A stretch of 64,000 nt of DNA, taken from Nocardia flavorosea. Its GTDB lineage: Bacteria > Actinomycetota > Actinomycetes > Mycobacteriales > Mycobacteriaceae. The notes beneath the pieces were generated by a model. That model saw nothing but the letters and a program-made list of their open reading frames with translations, was not told where the DNA came from and did not search any database. Each line of letters starts with the position of its first letter. Within the stretch, counting starts at the first letter, position 1. The position numbers and the translations under genes are program-made. The stretch spans positions 1,240,001 to 1,304,000 of the forward strand of contig NZ_JADLQL010000002.1 of NCBI RefSeq assembly GCF_015477805.1, given 5' to 3'. This document shows positions 8,322-14,835 of the stretch, in pieces.

Positions 8322-9013
8322 AGTTTCTCCTCCGACGCCTGGACGTAGACGACGCCCTGTCCGGCGCACTGCAGCTGCATCGCTTCACCGGACCCGCGTC
8401 CCACGGCATCCCGCCAGCTCACCGCGGCTTTCAACTCGGTGTGCACATTCCCGTAGGAGGCGATGAACGCCTGCGGGTCTATCACCACCGGGTTGGGGCC
8501 GCCGATCGGCAATTCGAGATAGCCGCCGTGGGCCAGCAGTACCGCGCTACCGTGCCCGGAGAGCTGGGTGGTGAACATGCCCTGGCCCGTGAGGGCACCG
8601 GAGGCCGCGCCGCGCAATGCGCCCATGATGCCGCCACCTCCGCCACCACCGGAACTCGCGACCGACACCACCGAGGTCTGCAAACCCGCCGTATAGGCCA
8701 GCAGCCGGGACGCTTCCACCTGCAGCATCGCACCCGGCTGTAGCGGCACGACCTGGACTTCGAGCCCGGCGAAGCCGTAATGCACCTGACCGGTGCCCTG
8801 GGCGAGCATGGTGCGTTGATGTTCCCCCGCCATCATCCGGCCGGCCATCCGCACCAGGCCACCACCGCCGCCCATCCCGGCGCCGCCCGGAATCTCGTGC
8901 GGCGCGAAGGACACATCGCCGGTGTAGAACAACATCGCGCCGGCCCGGGCGACCACACCGCCCACCGCGCCGATATCGACCTTGACGACCTTCGAATTGA
9001 TCTGCTCGAACAT
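8318..9013 (-). CDS. AIM24-family protein 2
   Basis: A 231-residue AIM24-family protein. Family-type segments include RAGAMLFYTGDVSFAPHE near residue 23, TGQGMFTTQLSGHGSAVLLA in the middle and GEAMQLQCAGQGVVYVQ at the C-terminus. Two glycine-rich loops (GAGMGGGGGLVRM and SSGGGGGGGIMGAL) are unusual inserts and resemble the glycine-rich loop seen in bacterial AIM24 structures. ATG at 9013 follows an AGG-type site. It lies three bases after the stop of AIM24 gene 3, so the three are one operon. No catalytic residues are known for the family. Confidence 0.88.
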   Translation of the reverse strand: MFEQINSKVVKVDIGAVGGVVARAGAMLFYTGDVSFAPHEIPGGAGMGGGGGLVRMAGRMMAGEHQRTMLAQGTGQVHYGFAGLEVQVVPLQPGAMLQVEASRLLAYTAGLQTSVVSVASSGGGGGGGIMGALRGAASGALTGQGMFTTQLSGHGSAVLLAHGGYLELPIGGPNPVVIDPQAFIASYGNVHTELKAAVSWRDAVGRGSGEAMQLQCAGQGVVYVQASEEKL

Positions 9014-9016
9014 GAC

Positions 9017-9640
9017 CTACCGTTCCGCCGGTTGGATCGAGACCACGCCCTGCCCGTCCCACCGCAGTGAGAACGCCTCGCCGCCGTCCTGGCCCACCAT
9101 CGAACGCCACGACACATCGGTGACGAACGACTGGTTGAGGTTTCCGCGGGCGGCGACGAACGCATCCGGGTCCACCACGAGCGGGAACTGTGGGGAAACC
9201 TCGAGGTGGATGAGTGGTCCACCCGCCGAGAGCAGGGCGACCTGCCCCTGCCCGCTCACCGTGGTGGTGAACAGCCCCTGGCCACTGGACGCTCCGCGGA
9301 CACCCGCGAAACGTACATCGGTGCGCAGATTTCCGGCGAAGGCCAGCAGTTGCTGCGATTCGACCTGCAGGGTTTCGTTGTTCAGGTTCACCACCGACAC
9401 GTATTGGCCGTTGACCGCCAGGAAAACCCGCCCGTTGCCGGTGCATTCCATCAGCGACAGCTTCTCGCCTGTCGCCCGCCGCTTCATTCCGGCGAGAACG
9501 CCCTCACCGCCGCCGAACCCGGCGGATTTGAACTGCACGGCACCCTCGTAGGCGACCATCGAACCGGAGATCGCGCGGATGCCGGTGTTCGTGAGGTGAG
9601 CCTCCACCACCTTCTTCGACTGTTCGAAGAGTTGTGCCAT
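9017..9640 (-). CDS. AIM24-family protein 3
   Basis: A 207-residue AIM24-family protein and promoter-proximal gene of the three-gene operon. It shares the pattern of its paralogues: SGSMVAYEGAVQFKSAGFGG near residue 25, SGQGLFTTTVSGQGQVALLS in the middle, and GEAFSLRWDGQGVVSIQP at the end. ATG at 9638-9640 fits the family's start. Divergent from the TerD gene at 9943, so the roughly 300-bp space between them probably holds both promoters. AIM24 and TerD genes being divergent neighbours suggests joint action in an envelope or metal stress response, which is inference only. Confidence 0.88.
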   Translation of the reverse strand: MAQLFEQSKKVVEAHLTNTGIRAISGSMVAYEGAVQFKSAGFGGGEGVLAGMKRRATGEKLSLMECTGNGRVFLAVNGQYVSVVNLNNETLQVESQQLLAFAGNLRTDVRFAGVRGASSGQGLFTTTVSGQGQVALLSAGGPLIHLEVSPQFPLVVDPDAFVAARGNLNQSFVTDVSWRSMVGQDGGEAFSLRWDGQGVVSIQPAER

Positions 9641-9942
9641 AGAAGAATCGCCTGTCGTCGTCGCGCCTGTTCACCATGAGCGAGGCCCGGCGTATCACGC
9701 TTCGCTACCGCCTCCGGGCCTGTCTTGCACGTAGCGTGGCCCGAGCGCCGATCCCGTAGGACACCCACCCGTCGCCGCTACCCTAACGGCCCCGGTTCGA
9801 TCGCGTCCATCCGTGGCGTCCGGGCAAGCTCGATCGGTCACCGATGGTCGCCCGACAGTGCGAGCCACTGTTAACGACATCGGCGCACGGCACGTATCTC
9901 GTAGAGTGGCACGTATACGCACCGACAAGCGAAGGGTCTGAC
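9641..9942. other. Divergent intergenic region AIM24/TerD
   Basis: This 302-bp space separates the divergent AIM24 operon and TerD gene. It contains the inverted copy of the junction repeat at 9676-9725 and, near the TerD gene, GAAGGG acting as ribosome site for the TTG start at 9943. No other gene or clear promoter consensus is visible. Confidence 0.6.
9676..9725 (-). repeat. Dispersed copy of the junction repeat (inverted, non-coding)
   Basis: It starts ATGAGCGAG and contains the reverse complement of the 26-bp core found at 2589-2614 (here 9697-9722, no mismatch). It sits upstream of the AIM24 operon rather than at a stop/start overlap, which shows that the sequence is a dispersed element and not simply part of the phosphoribosyltransferase. 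Confidence 0.85.
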
Positions 9943-11298
9943 TTGTCCGCAACACTCGCCAAAGGCCAGAACGGTCCGCTGGCCACTAATGACGTGGTGA
10001 TTTCGATTCAATTGGCCGCCCCGGCCGATCTGTCCGCACTATTGGTCACCGAGCAGGGCAAAGTCCGGTCCGACGCCGATTTCGTGTTCTACAACCAGCC
10101 CAGCGGCCCCGGTGTGGACCTGCGTCCGGGCCCGGCCGGTCAGCCGGCCGCGCTGGCGGTGAACCTCGCCGCGGTACCCGCCGATATCGCGCAAGTGCGC
10201 GCGGTGATCACGCTCGACGATCCGAATACGAATTTCGGTCAGTTCGCGCCGCCGGTCGCCTATGTCTCCGATCAGGCCGGCGCCCAGCTTTTCGAGTACC
10301 GGATCGACGGCCTGGCCAGCGAGTCGATCGTGATCGCGCTCGAACTGTATCGCCGGCAGGGCGCCTGGAAGGTGCGTGCGGTCGGTCAAGGCTATGCCGG
10401 CGGTTTCGCCGCGCTGGTCACCGACCACGGTGTCACGGTGGACGATTCGTCCGCGCAGACCCAGGCCGCGCCTCCGCAGGCCGCGCCCGCTCCGCCCCCG
10501 CAGGCGGCGCCGGCGCCCCCGCAGGCACCGATGCCTGCGCCGCAGGCCGCCGCGCCACCGCCGCAGGCTCCGCCTTCCTACCCGGCCCAGCAGCCGCCGC
10601 CCACCGCGCCGTATCCGCCGCAGGGTGGGGGGTATCCGCCGCCGCCCGGCCCGGCGTACCAGCAGCAGCCGCCGGCGCCGCCGCAGCAACCGGCCGGTGA
10701 GATCAGCCTGAGCAAAACCGGTCCGGTGAGCCTGCAGAAGGGACAGCGGGTCAGCCTCCGCAAGGAGGACGGCGCCGCCCTCACCTTCGTGAAGATGGGC
10801 CTGGGCTGGGATCCGGTGCAGCAGCGCGGTTTGTTCGGCAGCCGCACTGTGGATATCGACCTGGATGCCTCGGTGGTGATGTTCGCCGATATGAACCCCG
10901 TCGATGTCGCCTACTACGGTCAGCTCACCTCGAAGGACGGTTCGATCCGTCATCAGGGTGACAACCTCACCGGCGAGGGCGCCGGCGACGACGAAGTGAT
11001 CCTCGTCGATCTCATGCGCATACCGGCGCACGTCAACAGCCTGGTTTTCATCGTGACCTCCTACAAGGGCCACACTTTCGGCCAGGTGCAGAATGCGTTC
11101 TGCCGGTTGATCGACGGCGCGAACAATGCCGAACTGGCGCGGTATTCGCTCACCGGAGGCACTCCGACCACGGCGATGGCCATGGCCAAACTGTTCCGGA
11201 TGGGCGGGGACTGGAAGATGCAGGCCATCGGCGAGGGATTCAACGCCAAACATCCGGGCGAGGCGATTCCGCAGCTGGGCCGGTTCCTGCAGGTATGA
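9943..11298 (+). CDS. Double TerD-domain protein
   Basis: A 451-residue protein with two TerD-type domains. The first (about 1-165) ends in the family motif ALELYRRQGAWKVRAVGQGY but lacks the calcium-binding aspartates. The second (about 253-451) has DIDLDASVVMF and GDNLTGEGAGDDE, the usual Ca2+ ligands, and ends FRMGGDWKMQAIGEGF. They are joined by an 85-residue Pro/Gln/Ala linker. TTG at 9943 is chosen because it gives LSATLAKGQNGPL, matching the TerD N-terminus, with GAAGGG upstream; the in-frame GTG-side extension to 9844 is not family-like. TerD proteins bind calcium and act in tellurite, phage and envelope-stress resistance. The stop overlaps the next start (ATGA). Confidence 0.9.
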   Translation: MSATLAKGQNGPLATNDVVISIQLAAPADLSALLVTEQGKVRSDADFVFYNQPSGPGVDLRPGPAGQPAALAVNLAAVPADIAQVRAVITLDDPNTNFGQFAPPVAYVSDQAGAQLFEYRIDGLASESIVIALELYRRQGAWKVRAVGQGYAGGFAALVTDHGVTVDDSSAQTQAAPPQAAPAPPPQAAPAPPQAPMPAPQAAAPPPQAPPSYPAQQPPPTAPYPPQGGGYPPPPGPAYQQQPPAPPQQPAGEISLSKTGPVSLQKGQRVSLRKEDGAALTFVKMGLGWDPVQQRGLFGSRTVDIDLDASVVMFADMNPVDVAYYGQLTSKDGSIRHQGDNLTGEGAGDDEVILVDLMRIPAHVNSLVFIVTSYKGHTFGQVQNAFCRLIDGANNAELARYSLTGGTPTTAMAMAKLFRMGGDWKMQAIGEGFNAKHPGEAIPQLGRFLQV

Positions 11299-12881
11299 GT
11301 GATATCGGGGGACAGGATATGAAGGTTTTGCAGGCGGGACAGAACATCGCCCTCGACGGCGGTATGTCCCGCTTCCAGGTGCGGGCGGCGGTGCCGCTGA
11401 CCGTTTCGGCGCTGGTGGTCGCGACGGACCTGCGGGTGGAAACGGCCGCGGATGTGTTGGTTTCCGAACGCCCCGACGGCCCGGGTGTACGGGTCGAGGA
11501 GGCCACCGCCGCGGTAGTGGTCGATCCCGCGGCGGTGCGCGCCGACGCGCAGGCGGTGCTGTTGATCGCTTCGGCGCCCGGTGCGCCGGGCACGGTGACG
11601 GCGAGCCTGTCCGCAAACGACGCGCCGGTCGCCGAATTCGTGATCACCCCGCAGGCCGGGGAAACCGCGCTGATCTGCTTCGAACTGTATCGGCGCGGTC
11701 CGGGCTGGAAACTGCGCGCGCTGGGGCAGGGTTACGCGGGCGGTCTCGCCGAACTTCTGCGTGCCCACGGCGCCGGCGACTACATGACACCGGTATCACC
11801 GGCGGCTGCCGCCGTCACGGTTGTCGACGGCGCGGTCGCCGCCGGTTCCACACCCTCGCCGGCCGCGCCCGCCGAAACGGCCCCGTTGGAGGTCGGGCAC
11901 GGACTGGAACGGTTGTGGATGATCTTCGAGGACGCCGCCCGGTCGGCCGCCGCCCTCGAATCGGCCCGCGACTACGCCGCGCAACGACTCGATCAGGAAC
12001 TGTCCGCGGCGGTTTCGGACCCGGCGACCCGCAACACTCCCGCCGCCGACGCCGCCCGCACGGCCGCCCAGCACCGCTACGACGAACTCACCGCTACCGC
12101 CGAGAGCAGCCACCAGCGCGACAGTGCACAACTGCAACGCGAACTCGCCGAGGCGGACGCGGTGCTCCCCGCAGCGCTGGCCTCGTGGAATTCCCCGGCT
12201 TGGGATCGCCCAGCGGCCCCCGCAGACGGGATCCGCCTCGGCGAACTCTACGCACTGGACCGCGGTGCCCTGCGGATACCGTACTGCGTGCCGGTCCCGC
12301 TGAACCGGCCGTTGTGGGTGGATACCGAATCGTCGGCCGCGGTGGCCCCGGTGATCGGCGCCCTACTGGCCCGCTTGTTGCGTGCCGCACCGGGACGCCG
12401 CACGATCGTCGACATCATCGACCTCACCGGAGCGTTCTCCGGTTTCACCGGAATGCTGGCGCCGGTGCTGTCCGGGCCACCGATCACCGATCACGCCGAT
12501 ATCTCGCCACGGCTGCAACAGCTCGTGGACGCCGCCGAACTCGCGGAAATGGCGTACAACTCGGGGCAGGCGGTACCGCCGGCCGAACATCGCATCCTGC
12601 TGGCGGCGGATTTCCCGCACGGCTACCAGTCGGCGGACGCCCAGCGCCTCGCCGCCCTGCTGGCGCGCGGCGATCTGATCGGACTGTCCACCGTGATCGT
12701 CGGCGGCAACGAAACCGACTCCCACGACAACCTGGTGGCCACGTTGTCCCGGGCCTGCCGGCATCTGCCGACCGCCACCGGAACCCCGCTGTTCGACCCG
12801 TGGACGAACAACGCCTGGGAACTGGACCTGGATCTGCTGCCGCACGAACCGGAACAGCAGGCACGGATCCTGCGCGCCTGA
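11295..12881 (+). CDS. TerD-like domain fused to degenerate FtsK-like ATPase domain
   Basis: A 528-residue protein. Residues 1-160 resemble TerD (FELYRRGPGWKLRALGQGY) but lack the calcium-binding aspartates. Residues 200-290 form a charged coiled coil. Residues 312-512 resemble the FtsK/SpoIIIE-like proteins of actinomycetes: LYALDRGALRIPYCVPVPL, TIVDIIDLTGAFSGFTGML, HRILLAADFPHGYQ. In the expected Walker A position there is VDTESSAAVAPVIG, with no GxxxxGK[ST], so ATP hydrolysis is doubtful. ATG at 11295 overlaps the previous stop; ATG at 11319 is an alternative. It may couple the TerD complex to a DNA- or membrane-linked partner, as proposed for Ter systems. The FtsK relation is from pattern resemblance only. 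Confidence 0.75.
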   Translation: MSDIGGQDMKVLQAGQNIALDGGMSRFQVRAAVPLTVSALVVATDLRVETAADVLVSERPDGPGVRVEEATAAVVVDPAAVRADAQAVLLIASAPGAPGTVTASLSANDAPVAEFVITPQAGETALICFELYRRGPGWKLRALGQGYAGGLAELLRAHGAGDYMTPVSPAAAAVTVVDGAVAAGSTPSPAAPAETAPLEVGHGLERLWMIFEDAARSAAALESARDYAAQRLDQELSAAVSDPATRNTPAADAARTAAQHRYDELTATAESSHQRDSAQLQRELAEADAVLPAALASWNSPAWDRPAAPADGIRLGELYALDRGALRIPYCVPVPLNRPLWVDTESSAAVAPVIGALLARLLRAAPGRRTIVDIIDLTGAFSGFTGMLAPVLSGPPITDHADISPRLQQLVDAAELAEMAYNSGQAVPPAEHRILLAADFPHGYQSADAQRLAALLARGDLIGLSTVIVGGNETDSHDNLVATLSRACRHLPTATGTPLFDPWTNNAWELDLDLLPHEPEQQARILRA

Positions 12882-12912
12882 GCCTGCGGAGTGCAGGGCC
12901 GGGACAGTCCGG

Positions 12913-14763
12913 TCAACCGAGGCGCGCGGGCGGGCGGGTCTCGAGGGGACGGGCGGGGGGCACCGGCCGAGGTTGAACGGCCGGTTTCTCCCGGGTGGTT
13001 CGCTGAGCCGCGGCGACTGCGCCGGTCCAGTGGGTGTCCACGGAGATACGGGGGCGCAGGAACTCCGGGAGCCAGGGCAGCAGGGGGTCGGAGGTTCGGT
13101 CCACCACGCCGCCGGCAGGATCGTCCAGATAGTCGCGACGTACCAGATCCTCGTCCGGGCGGTAGATCTGGCGGATGATCAGCACGCACAATCCGAGCAC
13201 CGCGAGATCACGCAGCAGGACGGTGCCGGTGAACCACTGTTCGGGCAGGCCCTTCCGGTCGATACCGAGGTAGTAGAACATGCGCGGCACCCAGACCAGG
13301 GCGTCGATCGTCATCCAGGTCAGCAGCAGGCGCCGATGAGGGAGGGCCAGCACGGCGATCGGCACCAGCCACAACGAGTACTGCGGGCTCCACACCTTGT
13401 TGGTCAGCAGGAACGCCGCGATCACCAGAAAACACAGCTGAGCCAGGCGGGGACGGCGAGGTGCGGTGAGGCCGATATAGGCGATACCCAGACAGGCGGT
13501 CGCGAAGAGCAGTAACGACACCATGTTCAGGATGGTCGGTGCTTCACCGTGGCGCAGCGCACCGTCGAAACCGTTCCAGTCGGTGAACGACATCACCACG
13601 TTGTAGAGTGAATCCGGGTCGGCGTGCCGGGTGGTGTTGAGCCGGAAGAATTCCCGCCAGCCGTCCGGGTACAGCCACGCGATCGGCAGGTTCACCAGAC
13701 CCCAGGTCGCCAGCGCGCCGCCGGCGGTCAAACCGGCCGCACCCAGCGGCCGGGTACCCAGCAATCGAGTCCGGGCCGGTAGTTCGGCCAGCCAGGTCCG
13801 CAGAGATTCCATATCGCGCACATCGCGCAACCGCATCGACAGCTGACCACGTGGGATGCGCTGCATCGGGTCGGCGCGCAGGCACAGCACCAGGATCGGC
13901 CCCAACAGCAGCAGCGGATACAGTTTCGCGGCGCCGCCCAAACCCAGTAGGACACCCGCCAGCAGGGGCCGCCGCCGCGCCCACGCCAGCAGACCGCCGG
14001 CGGCGAACGCCGTCGCGAGGAAGTCGAAATTGGTGAACGCGTGCACGATCACCAAGGGCGAACACGCCATCAGCGCGACATCCCAGATCCGGCGTCCGGC
14101 GAGTAGCGCGGTCGCCCAGATGGTCGCCAGCCACGCCATCGACAAACCCAGCGCCACCACGTTGAAGTACAGCACCACCTGCAATGCGCCGGGCAGCGGG
14201 CTCGCGTCCCAGGTTTTGGCCACCAGCATCGAAACATACTGGTACAGCCCGGAAAGCACCGGATACTCCATATGCCGGATCTCGGTGCCACCGCCCGGGG
14301 CCTCCTCCACCCAGTACTTCTTGTACGGGAAGGCGCCCTCGTTGAGGCGTTCGGCGCCGTAGAGCGGGACGGTGTCGGAGTAGCACATGGCGGTGTACTG
14401 GCGACCGTCGTTCCAATCGAGGGACAGTCCGCCGCCGGGGGTTGCGCTCTGCTGGATACAGCCCGCTTTGGCGAACCAGCCGAAGGCCAGGAAGATCACC
14501 GTGAACGCCAGCAGCACCCGCATCGGAGTCCAGAACCGGGCACGGCCGATGAGCGCGTGGTCGCCGACGGGGCCGCCGACCACGGTGCACAGCTGGGCGG
14601 TCATCGAATCGTTGCGGCTCGGTTTATCGCGCGCATCGGCCGACCGCAGATCGGGGGCGAGCGGCGCGGGCGAATCGTACCGAGCGCCGGTATCGCGGCG
14701 GACGTGTCCGTTCCCGGGCTTCGGCCCGTCGTCCGGCCCACCCACCAGTCGCTGCTCGCTCAC
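12913..14763 (-). CDS. GT87-type membrane glycosyltransferase (DUF2029)
   Basis: A 616-residue polytopic membrane protein. After a polar N-terminus (about 1-75), a first membrane segment (LLAFTVIFLAFGWFAKAG) is followed by an extracellular loop and about ten further hydrophobic segments, including WTTYAL-like and LLLTWMTIDALVW stretches; the C-terminal tail is polar. GGAAKLYPLLLLGPIL is typical of GT87 mannosyltransferases, which use polyprenyl-phosphate mannose to build envelope glycans. The mycobacterial homologue (Rv0051) also follows ponA1, and the same order is seen here. The donor and acceptor cannot be read from the sequence. Confidence 0.85.
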   Translation of the reverse strand: MSEQRLVGGPDDGPKPGNGHVRRDTGARYDSPAPLAPDLRSADARDKPSRNDSMTAQLCTVVGGPVGDHALIGRARFWTPMRVLLAFTVIFLAFGWFAKAGCIQQSATPGGGLSLDWNDGRQYTAMCYSDTVPLYGAERLNEGAFPYKKYWVEEAPGGGTEIRHMEYPVLSGLYQYVSMLVAKTWDASPLPGALQVVLYFNVVALGLSMAWLATIWATALLAGRRIWDVALMACSPLVIVHAFTNFDFLATAFAAGGLLAWARRRPLLAGVLLGLGGAAKLYPLLLLGPILVLCLRADPMQRIPRGQLSMRLRDVRDMESLRTWLAELPARTRLLGTRPLGAAGLTAGGALATWGLVNLPIAWLYPDGWREFFRLNTTRHADPDSLYNVVMSFTDWNGFDGALRHGEAPTILNMVSLLLFATACLGIAYIGLTAPRRPRLAQLCFLVIAAFLLTNKVWSPQYSLWLVPIAVLALPHRRLLLTWMTIDALVWVPRMFYYLGIDRKGLPEQWFTGTVLLRDLAVLGLCVLIIRQIYRPDEDLVRRDYLDDPAGGVVDRTSDPLLPWLPEFLRPRISVDTHWTGAVAAAQRTTREKPAVQPRPVPPARPLETRPPARLG

Positions 14764-14784
14764 GGCACCCGAGGTTACCTGTTA

Positions 14785-14817
14785 CCGGGGTCCGGTCCGG
14801 ACCGAGCCGGACCCCGG
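14785..14817. terminator. Hairpin between ponA1-like and GT87 genes
   Basis: Perfect 11-bp arms (CCGGGGTCCGG at 14785-14795 and its complement at 14807-14817) around an 11-base loop, just downstream of the PBP stop. No U-tract, as is common in actinomycetes. Confidence 0.7.
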
Positions 14818-14835
14818 AGCGTGGCGAACCGGCCG

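Noticed and set aside
10039..11616. 525-codon minus-strand frame opposite the TerD genes
   Set aside because: Shadow of the TerD coding region; sequence is Arg/His-rich with no domain.
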